A stretch of 64,000 nt of DNA from Helicobacter ibis (GTDB lineage: Bacteria; Campylobacterota; Campylobacteria; Campylobacterales; Helicobacteraceae): the NCBI RefSeq assembly GCF_027859255.1, contig NZ_JAQHXR010000001.1, positions 372,001 through 436,000 on the forward strand, written 5' to 3'. Shown in pieces: positions 27,712 through 36,711 of this stretch. The position numbers were made by a program, and so were the translations under genes. Positions within the stretch are counted from its first letter, which is position 1. Each line of letters begins with the position of its first letter. The notes beneath the pieces were generated by a model. The model searched no databases, was not told the origin of the DNA, and saw only the letters and a program-made list of their open reading frames with translations.

Positions 27712-28638
27712 ATGGAAAAAGAAATGATAAATACTTATGTAAAAAATCCTGACAATGATAATTTTGTTATGATTTTGGATGAAACTCTATGTCATCAATA
27801 TCATCATTTTTTACTATCTATTTCAAATCAATTTGAAAGCAAAAAATGGAAAATGAAAAATTTTAGAAATTTTATTATTACTAATTTAAAAGAATGTGCT
27901 CTAACAGAACAAGAAAGGCAAAGTTTAGCAGGCAAAGAAGGCGAAATTTTAGATAAAGCTATCTCAAAACTAAAAATAGATTACAAAAGTGGAGAGATAG
28001 GAGAAATTTTCCTCCATGGTATTATGAGGGAATATTATAATGCTCTACCTATTGTGCCTAAGATTTTTCATAAACAAAATCGCAATATGGAAGTATTCGG
28101 ATTTGATAGCGTTCATCTAACTATAGAAAACCAAGAATGCCATTTGTGGCTAGGCGAATCAAAGCTATACGATAATTTAAATGGAGCTATAACAAATGTT
28201 ATAAAATCTATAAAAGATAATTTAAGTGACGAAATTATTCTTAATGAAGCTAGAATAATTGCAAATCCACATGAATTAGATAATCTAGCAGAACATCATA
28301 ACATTCAGACAAGCACATTGACAAGTTTCAAGCAAATTATTAATGGGAATATTAAACTTGATAGATTAAAAGGCATTTTGCATGTGCCAATATCTATTAT
28401 TTACGATTGTGATCATACAAAAAGCATCGAGGAAATTACCGATGATTATAAGACAATGATAAAAAACTTTCATAAGAAAAAGGGGAATAAAATATCAGAG
28501 GAAATTAAAAAACTTTCAAATGAAATTGCATATATCGATAGAATAAAATTTCACATAATTTTATTTCCTGTTCCTGACAAGAAGGAAATTGTGAGCAAAA
28601 TAAATCAAATTTTTGAGAGTTACAAAAACGCTAGCTAA
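27712..28638 (+). CDS. hamA: Hachiman anti-phage protein HamA (DUF1837 nuclease)
   Basis: Effector nuclease of the Hachiman defence system, held in check by HamB. The 308-residue protein carries the DUF1837 core: GEIGEIFLHGIMREYYN (Glu98), VFGFDSVHL (Asp132) and the WLGESKLYDN block with the E149-S-K151 motif. Together these form a PD-(D/E)xK-type site. ILHVPISIIYD near residue 225-235 is a further family block. It starts 5 bp after hsdR and overlaps the downstream hamB by 26 bp, so translation is coupled. The reading frame is intact. Assignment rests on motif memory plus the helicase partner. Confidence 0.85.
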   Translation: MEKEMINTYVKNPDNDNFVMILDETLCHQYHHFLLSISNQFESKKWKMKNFRNFIITNLKECALTEQERQSLAGKEGEILDKAISKLKIDYKSGEIGEIFLHGIMREYYNALPIVPKIFHKQNRNMEVFGFDSVHLTIENQECHLWLGESKLYDNLNGAITNVIKSIKDNLSDEIILNEARIIANPHELDNLAEHHNIQTSTLTSFKQIINGNIKLDRLKGILHVPISIIYDCDHTKSIEEITDDYKTMIKNFHKKKGNKISEEIKKLSNEIAYIDRIKFHIILFPVPDKKEIVSKINQIFESYKNAS

Positions 28639-30213
28639 CGAACAAATTTTTGATAAATGTGTAAAGATATATGAAAATCTAAATGATAACAACAATGAAG
28701 CAGAAGCTAAGGAAAAGCTTTTGTATTTACTTAATGAAATTCAAGATAAAGCTTTATATCCGCCTATACTAAATCATCTTATCAGACAATTTGGATTATA
28801 TCCTTATATGAATCAAGCCACTTCAATTTTAACAGATAGATTCTTGCTAGAATGCTTTAAAACAGATATTGGAGAAAGTGAACCAATGGTTTTACATAGA
28901 GAGCAATCAAGGGTTTTAAAAAGACTTCTAAGTAATGAAAGCCTTATTCTTTCTGCTCCAACAAGTTTTGGCAAAAGCTTCATTATCGATGCCCTAATAG
29001 CCATGAAAAAACCAAAAAATATATTAATTATTGTCCCTACTATTTCTTTATTGGATGAAGCTAGAAGAAGACTAATAAGGAAATTTTATAACTATAACAT
29101 AATCACAACTACCCAGCAAACCAATTTAAGAAATAACAATATCTTTATTTTTTCTCCAGAAAGAGCAGTTGAATATTTTCCATTTATTAACAAAGAAAAT
29201 ATAAAGCTTGATTTTTTTATTGTTGATGAGTTTTATAAAATATCAAAGGAATACGAAAATGAAAGATTTGCTCCATTGCAAAATGCCATTTTAAAATATA
29301 CAGGTATTTCTAATCAAAGATATTATATTTGCCCTAATATAGATAAGATAAAAAATGAAAATAGTATTCTTTGCAAAGGAATGGAATTTGAATGCCTTAA
29401 CTTCAACACTGTTTTTATTCATATTAATAAATGCTATAAGGATGAGGACTTTAAAAAAGAAGAAAAAATTCTAGAGATAATAAAAAAAGATGAAAAAACT
29501 CTAGTTTATACCCAAAGTCAAAGCAATATAAAGAAAGTTTGCGAAATCTTGGTGGAAAACGCCATTATAGAAAATTCAAATGCTTTATTGGAAAATTTTG
29601 CAAAATGGTTATCAAAACATTATGGAGAACACTACCTTAATGATACACTAAAAATTAGCGTGGGAATACATCATGGAAAGCTTCATAGATGTCTATCACA
29701 ATTGCAAGTAAGATTATTTGAAGAAAAAGATTTACTAAAAACCATTGTTTCTACATCTTCTTTAATAGAGGGGGTTAATATTCCAGCAAAAAATCTTATT
29801 TTATGGGATAAAAAAATGGAACAAAAAATATAAATCATTTTACTTATAAAAATATTATAGGTAGAAGCGGAAGAATGTTTAAATATTTTATAGGTGAGGT
29901 ATATTTATTTGAATCTCTAAATGAAGATAATAATCAAGAAAAGATACTAGATGTAGAAATTAAATCAGAATCCCTATCTATTAACGATGAGATAAATAAT
30001 GAAATTCCTCATAATATACAGGTGGAAGTTGAGAATAATCAACTAGAAATAATAAAATTAATAGGAAGGGATAAATTCAATTTACTCAAAAAAGAAGCAT
30101 TATTAAAAAACGATTTAAAAGTTATTAAAAAAATAATTCAGGTATTGCAAAGCGAAGATTTTAATAGTGAAATTTTTACACATTTATTTAATGATGAACC
30201 AAATAAATGGTAA
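28613..30213 (+). pseudogene. hamB: Hachiman helicase HamB, 5' part, frameshifted and truncated
   Basis: SF2 helicase of Hachiman. TTG start at 28613, 26 bp inside hamA. Walker A APTSFGKS (115-122), DExx box IVDEF (203-207), motif V-like STSSLIEGVNIPAKN. At A7 (29810-29816) the frame is lost and stops at 29833. One more A would give ILWDKKNGTKNINHFTYKN and continue into the motif VI sequence IIGRSGRMFKYF, open to 30213. The reading ends at EPNKW-stop inside the 14-bp direct repeat where phage DNA begins. The C-terminal portion resumes near 38330. A T7 run at 29212-29218 is intact. The two halves cannot form a normal HamB without correction. Confidence 0.82.
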
Positions 30214-30216
30214 ATA
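30203..30216. repeat. Left copy of 14-bp direct repeat
   Basis: ATAAATGGTAAATA, identical to 38319-38332. The hamB reading stops within it (TGG TAA) and the truncated terminase reading begins within it (ATG GTA). Confidence 0.85.
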
Positions 30217-31220
30217 ATAACTTTCAAGGAAGTGTGCTAAGTCGTTTGAAAGACAATGAATCTAGTATTGTAATACTAATGCAAAGGTTGGGCGATGAGG
30301 ATTTATGTGGGTATTTGCTAAATGAAAGAAATGTAAGTAAGAGCATAATAGAATCCTGGAGAATCTTAAAACTACAAGCTATAAACGAAAAGGAAGAAAT
30401 TTACAAAATAGGAAGCTTTAGCTATAAAAGAGAGGCAAGAGAACCACTCTTTAAAGATAGACACACGCTTGAAGAGCTAGAGATATTGAAACAAGAAATG
30501 GGAGAAGATGACTTCCAAACACAAATGCAACAAGAGCCACAAGCAAGGGAGAGTGGATACTTTGATATATCTAACTTCACTCCTATTGCGTCATATGAGC
30601 TAGATGGGTGTAATGACTATATCTTTATTGACAATGCCGAATCTCTAAGTCTAAAGGCAGATGATAGAGCTATTGTTGTTGTTGGAGTTGATAGCTTTGA
30701 TTCTCTACCAAGATATACTCTTAAAGACTGCATAGCAGGAATCTTTGATGAAGAGGCAATGTGCAATAATATAATTGAAATGGCATTAAAGTATAGAGAT
30801 TCTAAAATATTTATAGAAGGTGCTGGTGGTGGGCTAATGCTATATCGACTATTGCAAAAAGAAGTGCTAAAGGTAAATGAGAGACTAAAAAGAGATAGCA
30901 AATCTCCAATAACAAACCAAATAGAAACATATCCAACAATAAAAGAAATCTCCAAAATGCAAAAAATATCAAGTATGAAACCATATCTAAATACTGGCTA
31001 TCTAAGATACCTAAGCACTGCACTAGGAGTAGATAAGGTAAAAAAGCAACTAGCTTCCTTTAACCCAGAGAAACCACATAGGAAAAACGACTGCATAGAC
31101 GCACTAAGCACAGCATTATATTTCAAAGAATGCAAACCAAAAATAACAAGCAAGATAGAAAATGGTCAAAGAATTCCACAAAGAATGCTAAAAGCACAAG
31201 GTAGAATTTGGAGGATATAA
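30207..31220 (+). pseudogene. Phage terminase large subunit, C-terminal half
   Basis: 337 residues open from an ATG lying in the junction repeat. The sequence enters in the middle of a terminase at the end of the ATPase domain: GSVLSRLKDNESSIVILMQR and LGDEDLCGYLLNE match the 'sRLn...QRlheDDltG' block. The nuclease domain follows with VVVGVDSFDSL, KIFIEGAGGG and the C-terminal NDCIDALSTALYF. Walker A and B are missing, so it cannot package DNA. The upstream part was removed when the fragment joined hamB. Confidence 0.83.
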
Positions 31221-31242
31221 TCTTGTATTTAAATATGCTAAA

Positions 31243-31272
31243 AATCACTGCTTAAGGAAAATCTCCTTAAGC
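31243..31272 (-). terminator. Terminator of the small toxin-like transcript
   Basis: On the minus strand, a 9-bp stem GCTTAAGGA/TCCTTAAGC with a 5-base loop, followed by AGTGATTTTTAGC (T5). It lies 5 bp after the 19-residue ORF's stop codon. Confidence 0.75.
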
Positions 31273-31277
31273 CACCT

Positions 31278-31337
31278 TTAATAAATAGGTGTTGATATCA
31301 AGCAAATTAATGCTATAATCAAAATGATTTTGAACAT
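31278..31337 (-). CDS. Candidate type I toxin peptide (AapA-like)
   Basis: A 19-residue hydrophobic peptide, MFKIILIIALICLISTPIY, too short for routine ORF calling. It has a near-perfect ribosome-binding site (AAAGGAGG, 31348-31355), its own -10 box at 31418-31423, a long structured leader and a terminator straight after the stop. On the opposite strand TGCTATAAT at 31311-31319 lies inside the ORF and would start an antisense RNA across the start codon, ribosome-binding site and leader. This is the layout of H. pylori AapA/IsoA type I toxin-antitoxin loci. Membrane toxicity is inferred from hydrophobicity. Not proven to be expressed. Confidence 0.68.
   Translation of the reverse strand: MFKIILIIALICLISTPIY
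31311..31319 (+). promoter_or_regulatory. Antisense (antitoxin RNA) promoter inside the toxin ORF
   Basis: TGCTATAAT on the + strand, an extended-type -10 box located within the 19-codon minus-strand ORF. A transcript starting near 31326 would be complementary to the toxin start region and leader. Confidence 0.55.
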
Positions 31338-31405
31338 AAAGAAAATCCTCCTTTCGTGGAGCGATTCTCTTAGTGAAGCCTCGAACTCTTCACTAAGAGT
31401 TACAA
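31326..31405 (+). ncRNA. Candidate antisense antitoxin RNA (IsoA-like)
   Basis: Predicted from the internal TGCTATAAT to just past the 12-bp stem CTCTTAGTGAAG (31367-31378) / CTTCACTAAGAG (31388-31399) with a 9-base loop. It would cover the toxin start codon, ribosome-binding site and leader. Ends are approximate; the hairpin has no strong T-tract on this strand. Confidence 0.45.
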
Positions 31406-31417
31406 ACTTCACGGCAA

Positions 31418-31423
31418 ATTATA
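31418..31423 (-). promoter_or_regulatory. -10 box of the toxin mRNA
   Basis: TATAAT on the minus strand, about 80 bp upstream of the 19-codon ORF, giving a leader that contains the 12-bp stem-loop. Confidence 0.5.
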
Positions 31424-31465
31424 ATCAAATCTTACTTAGAGTGCCTTAGAATCGTGGTTTGTTGC

Positions 31466-31777
31466 TTATAATTTAAACTCTTTAGCAGAAGCTGATATTT
31501 TTAGAGAAGCTATTTCTTTGTTCTTTCTAGCTTCTAAATTTACTAATTCTTCTTTTAGCTTTTCTATCTCTTCTCTATTTGCTTTTGACTCTTCAACCCT
31601 CCTCCTTTCTGCCTTGTCTAGTGCGTCGTCTTTTTGTTTTATCTCTCTTAGTTTGCTTTGCAATTCTTTGTCCTTGTGTCTTCCCATAAGAAATACACCA
31701 ATAATACTCCCAATAACAACGCCAAAACCAAAATTCCCATCGCTAAGCATAAGATTTATAAATTCTACATGGTCCAT
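31466..31777 (-). CDS. Small membrane-anchored coiled-coil protein of the phage segment
   Basis: 103 residues from the ATG at 31777. One membrane helix near residues 15-32 (FGFGVVIGSIIGVFLMG), then a highly charged coiled coil with heptads of Lys/Glu (KLREIKQKDDALDKAERRRV, REEIEKLKEELVNLEARKNK). Position beside the lysozyme suggests a holin/spanin-type or lysis-control accessory. However, it is on the opposite strand from lysozyme, so this is weak. No family recognised. Confidence 0.6.
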   Translation of the reverse strand: MDHVEFINLMLSDGNFGFGVVIGSIIGVFLMGRHKDKELQSKLREIKQKDDALDKAERRRVEESKANREEIEKLKEELVNLEARKNKEIASLKISASAKEFKL

Positions 31778-31898
31778 AATAACTCCTAAAAATATCACCT
31801 TAATTATAGCCTTTTGGTGGAGTGGCAAAAAAGGGGGAAATTATCCCTTACAACCTATCTTTAAAACTCCTAAAATGCAAAGCAAAAAGGAGCAAGTA

Positions 31899-32363
31899 AT
31901 GAAAGAAACAATAGAAAAAATAATAGAGCATACAGCAATAAGCGAAGGGTTTGTCGAGCATGTGTATAAATGCCCTGCTGGATATGATACGATAGGATAT
32001 GGTAGGAACATAGAAGCAAACCCACTAAGCGAAGATGAAAAGAAAATGCTAGAGAACGGCAAAGTAAGTAAGGAAGTAGCAAAAGAGTGGCTAAGAAGTG
32101 AGCTAGAGAGATGTTATAAGCAGTTAGATTCTAATTTTGCTTGGTTTAAGAGCTTAGATACTGCAAGAAAAGGTGCATTATGTGATATGGTGTATAATCT
32201 AGGCTTTAGAGGGTTTTGCACTTTTAAAAACACAATTAAAGCAATAGAAGCTAGAAACTGGAATAAAGTAGCACAAGGGCTAGAGAGTAGCAAATGGTAT
32301 AGACAAGTAGGCGTTAGAAGCAGAAAAATAGTAGAAATAATTAAAAGTGGAGAGATAAAATGA
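31899..32363 (+). CDS. Phage lysozyme / endolysin (GH24)
   Basis: Muramidase of 154 residues that cleaves the peptidoglycan glycan backbone at phage release. The GH24 triad is visible as E16-(8 aa)-C25-(5 aa)-T31 in ISEGFVEHVYKCPAGYDTIG. It is the Cys variant common in phage endolysins (KCPAGxxTIGYG), with Arg in place of the usual His after TIGYG. LCDMVYNLGFRGF is another family block. AAAGGAG precedes the ATG at 31899 by 6 bp, deciding the start against longer readings. No signal or SAR helix. Its stop overlaps the next start (ATGA). Confidence 0.9.
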   Translation: MKETIEKIIEHTAISEGFVEHVYKCPAGYDTIGYGRNIEANPLSEDEKKMLENGKVSKEVAKEWLRSELERCYKQLDSNFAWFKSLDTARKGALCDMVYNLGFRGFCTFKNTIKAIEARNWNKVAQGLESSKWYRQVGVRSRKIVEIIKSGEIK

Positions 32364-32782
32364 CTGCTTGGCAAAAGAGCAAAAGCACCTTAGGCTATGG
32401 TGGTGCAACGCTAAATAGCGGAATAACTCCTATTCAAAACTATATAAATGGCGGTTGGCAAGATACATTAAAAGGAGTTAGCACACTTGATACAGCAAAA
32501 AGTGGTGGTCTCTTTAGCAATATTTATGGGAATCTAAAAGGATTTAACGACAAGCTTGGAGGACTAGGAAATATAGGTAGCACAATAGGAGGTGTGGCAA
32601 ATATTGCTGGTGGTATTGCTGGGTTTTACAACGCTAGAAAATCACTAAAAGAACAAAAAAGAGCAAATAACTTACTAGAACAACAATGGAGAGAACAAAG
32701 TGCAATGTATAAAGAAGATAGAGCTAGAGAGCAAGAAGCACACAAGGCTATAAATGATTCTGCAAAGCACTTTGTATTGTGA
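32360..32782 (+). CDS. Phage virion-associated protein, glycine-rich (putative)
   Basis: 140 residues, overlapping lysozyme by 4 bp. A Gly-rich hydrophobic stretch (LGNIGSTIGGVANIAGGIAG) is followed by a charged coiled coil (RKSLKEQKRANNLLEQQWRE). This pattern is common in DNA-ejection or internal virion proteins of podoviruses, which is my inference; no family recognised. Overlaps the next gene by 29 bp. Confidence 0.55.
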   Translation: MTAWQKSKSTLGYGGATLNSGITPIQNYINGGWQDTLKGVSTLDTAKSGGLFSNIYGNLKGFNDKLGGLGNIGSTIGGVANIAGGIAGFYNARKSLKEQKRANNLLEQQWREQSAMYKEDRAREQEAHKAINDSAKHFVL

Positions 32783-33179
32783 AATAGATTATCCATATGA
32801 ATCTAATGACTGCTATGTTGTTGATAAATATGATAATAAACACAGAAAGCTAAAGCTACAAAGAGGGATTAACTTGCTTAGAGTTTTGGAGAGTGGGCTA
32901 TTTTACAAAGATAGCTTAGGAAATAAATTTTTAGTTTATCCTTGTGAAGGTAGCTTAAGTTTTGAGATTGCCAAGAAGTGCTTGGACTTTAGTGAGCTTG
33001 ATGTGAGTTTTTTGGATTATTTTTGTGCTAAGCTAGAGCACGATAAAAATGCAACCAATAAAGACAGAAAGCTAGTAGAATTGTTCTTAGAATGCTTTGA
33101 GCTTGGAGTGTATCCAAATGGTTTTTTAAGACTGCAAAGAGAACTTTTAGGAGTAGAAGATGAGACGACACAACAATGA
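32754..33179 (+). CDS. Hypothetical phage protein
   Basis: 141 residues, soluble-looking, starting 29 bp inside the preceding gene. Beta-rich first half (LYCEIDYPYESNDCYVVDKY, KHRKLKLQRGINLL), helical second half. No motif recognised. Overlaps the next gene by 20 bp, indicating a compact phage late operon. Confidence 0.55.
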   Translation: MILQSTLYCEIDYPYESNDCYVVDKYDNKHRKLKLQRGINLLRVLESGLFYKDSLGNKFLVYPCEGSLSFEIAKKCLDFSELDVSFLDYFCAKLEHDKNATNKDRKLVELFLECFELGVYPNGFLRLQRELLGVEDETTQQ

Positions 33180-34449
33180 TGGTGGGCAATATCTAGCATT
33201 AATGGCTCAAAATATGCAAAATATAGCTAAAGAGAGGGATAGGGCTACTAGTTCTCTTTTTGGTGGGTTTGCCTCCTTTGGAGAAGCGTTAGAAAAAATA
33301 GATGAAAGATCTAGGCTAAAGGAAAATGATGAATTCCAAAAGCAAAGAGCACTAGAACAACAAAAAATGCAACAAGAAGCATTTAAGCTCCAAAGAGAAT
33401 CCTTTGACTTCCAAAAAGAACAAGAGAAAAACAGGCTAAAACAACAAGAGTGGCAAAACAACTTCGTTTTAAAGCAGTTTAACGCTAGAAATGAACTAAA
33501 TCCACTGCAAAGAGAACAATATAGAAGTATGAAACTAGATAATGATATACTCCAAAGAGGCTATGAGGAGTATATGGGATTACAAAGTAGTAGCAACTCA
33601 CCTATCTCTAGCTATATATCACAGCAGGAAAATGTAAGCGATACAACAGAGGCTAACACAACTACACAAAGAGAGCCACTTGCTAGAAATGAACATATAG
33701 CACAAAGCACACAAAGAGATACACAAAATGCAATGGAGAAAATGTGGAGCAATACACCAAAGATAAAAAATAAAAATCTTAAAACTAATAGTGGATATGA
33801 GGGGGAAGCAGGTAAAAGTAATACACTAAGTGTATTGCAAAATACGCAAGTAATACAGCCTCAAAAACCACAACCTAGTTTTTTTATGCAACATTTTATG
33901 AATAATTATAAATTAAATAATGAAATAAATACCAAACAAACACATGAAAATATAACTTCACAAAATAAGACTTTAATTAGTACAGAGGTAGCATTTAGAA
34001 ATATCCTATCTTTTATGCCACTGCTCGAAGAAAATAGTGGAGTAACTCCAGGCTTGAATAGATTTATAGCTAACCTAACTGGTGATATTATTGATTTGGA
34101 AACTCAAGAAGAATACTTTAAGAATAGAAATAATGCTGTTATCATAGGTTTGGCAAAAATGTTTTACAATAGTGATACTGGGGGCAAAAAAATACCAAAT
34201 CTTGAAAAAGATTATCTTTTAAAGTATGGTGATTATGCAGCGAATATAGGAAAAGTAAAGGGTATGGTAACGCAGGTATACCATGAATATGTCACTAATC
34301 TTTCTAAATTGCAAGGTGGTGATCCAAGCCAAAGAGCAATGCTAAATAACATAAAAGCACTCAAAGATTATTTAGAGAAAACACCAGCAGAAGAGCTGCA
34401 ATTAGCGGAGGTATCAGAAGAAATAGCAAAAAAAATTGAACCATTTTAA
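33160..34449 (+). CDS. Phage internal/structural protein with Gln-rich coiled coil
   Basis: 429 residues. Residues about 50-125 form a Gln/Lys/Glu-rich coiled coil (QKQRALEQQKMQQEAFKLQR, FDFQKEQEKNRLKQQEWQNN), then a Thr/Gln/Asn-rich linker, then a helical C-terminal domain (from about 265) with FMPLLEENSGVTPGLNRFIA. The architecture suits a virion or DNA-ejection protein. No assigned family. Last recognisable phage-type gene before the tandem membrane-protein array. Confidence 0.58.
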   Translation: MRRHNNDGGQYLALMAQNMQNIAKERDRATSSLFGGFASFGEALEKIDERSRLKENDEFQKQRALEQQKMQQEAFKLQRESFDFQKEQEKNRLKQQEWQNNFVLKQFNARNELNPLQREQYRSMKLDNDILQRGYEEYMGLQSSSNSPISSYISQQENVSDTTEANTTTQREPLARNEHIAQSTQRDTQNAMEKMWSNTPKIKNKNLKTNSGYEGEAGKSNTLSVLQNTQVIQPQKPQPSFFMQHFMNNYKLNNEINTKQTHENITSQNKTLISTEVAFRNILSFMPLLEENSGVTPGLNRFIANLTGDIIDLETQEEYFKNRNNAVIIGLAKMFYNSDTGGKKIPNLEKDYLLKYGDYAANIGKVKGMVTQVYHEYVTNLSKLQGGDPSQRAMLNNIKALKDYLEKTPAEELQLAEVSEEIAKKIEPF

Positions 34450-34495
34450 CAGAATAGTAAATAATCTTTACAGAAAATGCCAGTATTGTTATAAT

Positions 34496-35149
34496 ATGGC
34501 TTTTGTGAGAGGGGCTATATTGAAGTTTATTTACTTTTTAAATGTTGTTATTTTGGTTTTTGTGTTTTTTATTTTTAATAGATTTGATTCCTATGATGAT
34601 AAATTTAAAACACTTATTAGTGAAGGAAGAATAAATAAAAATGTTGAGATTTTTATGCGTGCGGAATGGAGTGAATTAGATAACATTCGCTTTGATGTAT
34701 TCAATATTGAAAGTTCTTTACACGCTCAAGATAATGTATTAAAAAATCTAGAACGCTATCATAGTTTTACAAATACGATAAGGAGAAACTTAGAAAAGCG
34801 TGGAATAGTAGAAATTTCAGAGTTTAATAATGCATTTTTAAACGCACATTTTGCCTCTTTGGATGCCATATTGAAGGATGGTTGGTATAATTATTATGAA
34901 CAATATGATTTGACTAGAAGCAAAGCTGAGAATATAGCACAGGTGATATTAGTTAGAGAGGAAATGTTGTCTAAGCTGGAAGACTACACGAAAAGATTAG
35001 AAAAATATAAAGAAAATACAGTGCTACAAAAGGCTTTAGAGTTACAAATACATTATAGGTGGTCACTTGTATACTTAGCAAAACATAGAAATAATTTTGA
35101 TTATGATGAATATGAAAAGTTTTTTAAAAATTTTTACGGGATAGAGTAA
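34496..35149 (+). CDS. Tandem membrane-protein family, copy 1 (divergent)
   Basis: About 217 residues from the ATG at 34496; an upstream in-frame ATG at 34436 would add 20 residues. One N-terminal membrane helix (FIYFLNVVILVFVFFIFNRF), then a long all-helical domain. The C-terminus KHRNNFDYDEYEKFFKNFYG is nearly identical to the end of copy 4, and the shared DNA runs into the start of the next gene. Function unknown; no enzymatic motif seen. First of four related neighbours. Confidence 0.6.
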   Translation: MAFVRGAILKFIYFLNVVILVFVFFIFNRFDSYDDKFKTLISEGRINKNVEIFMRAEWSELDNIRFDVFNIESSLHAQDNVLKNLERYHSFTNTIRRNLEKRGIVEISEFNNAFLNAHFASLDAILKDGWYNYYEQYDLTRSKAENIAQVILVREEMLSKLEDYTKRLEKYKENTVLQKALELQIHYRWSLVYLAKHRNNFDYDEYEKFFKNFYGIE

Positions 35150-35881
35150 ATGGGTATTTTGGTTTGATTTTCTATTGTATTTTTTATTGGGTTTTTTGTA
35201 GTTAAGTATTTTAGAAAAGATTTGACAATAACAACGGCATTGATACATTATTTTTATTCTTCTATGCTAGTTTTTGTAATGATTACGCTAAACAATACAA
35301 ACAATGAAATAGAAAATTATTTTGCAAAACAAATGGCTTATCTAAAAAATCATGATGGATATTTAGAAAATTCACTTACTAGAGATAAAGAATCATTGCT
35401 ATCTGGTGGGAAAGAGATATTGGGAGCTATTGACAAAATAAATACGGGTTTTAAGATGTATGATGATGTATCTAGTTTGTCAAGTAGAATAGATATGTTG
35501 TTGTATTTGACATTTGATTTTTGGAAACCAAACGAAAAAATTTCAGACTTTGTATGGATTAATGCTTCGGTAAAAAAAATTATGAGAGCAAATAAATACA
35601 GAGATATGTATTTAGATGCATATGATTTTACTAAATGGCAGTCTAGTGACAAAATGCTTAGAAAAATGATAAGTGCTAAACTTGCATTAACGGAAATGTT
35701 TATCAAAAATGGTTTAGAGTTATTGCCATATTCAAATAAAGAGCAAATAGAAGCTTTTGAGCTATTCAAAGATTTATTATTGGAACAAGATTCATATTTA
35801 ACTTTAAATAATTTTGATTCTAGTGAATATAAGCTGCTTTTGGATAGATTGGAACAAGAATTTATAGAAGAAATTAGTTAA
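35150..35881 (+). pseudogene. Tandem membrane-protein family, copy 2, nonsense at codon 6
   Basis: The ATG at 35150 gives MGILV-stop-FSIVFFIGFFVVKYF. TGA at 35165-35167 replaces the TGG present at the same place in copies 4 and 5. The frame is then open to 35881. Restart from the TTG at 35222 would yield a 219-residue protein lacking the first membrane helix. The second helix (FYSSMLVFVMITLN) and a helical domain remain. The gene follows copy 1 immediately (stop TAA and start ATG overlap by one base). Confidence 0.7.
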
Positions 35882-35898
35882 TTTGTTGGATTATTATA

Positions 35899-36711
35899 AT
35901 GGGTTTTTCGTTTTTGCTTTCTGTGTGGGAATTAGCTAGTGTAGTTTTTTGGTTTTCTATTGTATTTTTTGCTGGGTTTTTTATAGCTAGATTCTTTAAA
36001 AAGAATCTAGTCTTTAGAGATGGTTTGAAGCCATATTGCTTTAGTTTAATAGTAGTTTTGTTGGTAAAAATATATTTTGTGGCTATAAATGTTGGAAATG
36101 AAATCTTGGTTGACATGGAACATATAAGGAAGCAGATCAAAAATACCTTTAGAGAGACAAACAAGGAATGGGCTTTTGTGGATATAGAATTTGAATTAAG
36201 GAGATATGATAACTTTATACAAGCACAAAATAATTCATTGAAGCATATGAAAGAATATAGTGGATTTTTTAGTGGGTTAGATAGATTTTTATATCGTGCT
36301 ACTGATGGATTTTGGGGGTTAGATAGTGAAGCTGTGGAGTATATGGCAGATAGTTTTGATGCCATATTTCCTATGTATGATTTGGTAGATTATGAATATT
36401 TCTATGATACTGGATTATTTGCGTCATATAAAACCAATCTAAGAAGAGTAGTTTTTGCTAGACAAAGGTTGCTAAGAAATTATGCAGACTTTATAATGGA
36501 TATGGAGAACTATGAATACTATGCTGATGATAAAGCATATACGCAAAAAGCACTAGCGTGTGCTAAAACAAAGTATCTTTTTTATGCTGAACAACTGGAA
36601 TATTTAAAAGACAAAATTATGAATAAAAATGTAGATTTTGATTATAATGAATATGAGGAATTTATAGAAGTAGGCAAAAAATATATCAATGTAAATAGGG
36701 GTGGTAAATGA
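35899..36711 (+). CDS. Tandem membrane-protein family, copy 3
   Basis: 270 residues. Two N-terminal membrane helices (FWFSIVFFAGFFIARF; KPYCFSLIVVLLVKIYF) joined by KKNLVFRDGL, followed by a cytoplasmic or periplasmic helical domain. It contains HMKEYSGFFSGLDRFL and ends near DFDYNEYEEFIE. DNA of the helix region is almost identical to copy 4. Overlaps copy 4 by 4 bp (ATGA). Role unknown. Confidence 0.65.
   Translation: MGFSFLLSVWELASVVFWFSIVFFAGFFIARFFKKNLVFRDGLKPYCFSLIVVLLVKIYFVAINVGNEILVDMEHIRKQIKNTFRETNKEWAFVDIEFELRRYDNFIQAQNNSLKHMKEYSGFFSGLDRFLYRATDGFWGLDSEAVEYMADSFDAIFPMYDLVDYEYFYDTGLFASYKTNLRRVVFARQRLLRNYADFIMDMENYEYYADDKAYTQKALACAKTKYLFYAEQLEYLKDKIMNKNVDFDYNEYEEFIEVGKKYINVNRGGK

Noticed and set aside
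31518-31898. In-frame N-terminal extension of the lysozyme (281 residues total)
   Set aside because: Ser/Phe-rich low-complexity reading antisense to the coiled-coil gene; the real start at 31899 has AAAGGAG and begins right at the GH24 fold.
35165-35167. TGA read as tryptophan (alternative code)
   Set aside because: All core genes use TGG for Trp and TGA as stop (for example at the end of the lysozyme and MscS-type genes); a nonsense change is simpler.
35874-36365. 163-residue minus-strand ORF over tandem copies 2 and 3
   Set aside because: Shadow of a conserved repeated coding region; composition typical of antisense reading.
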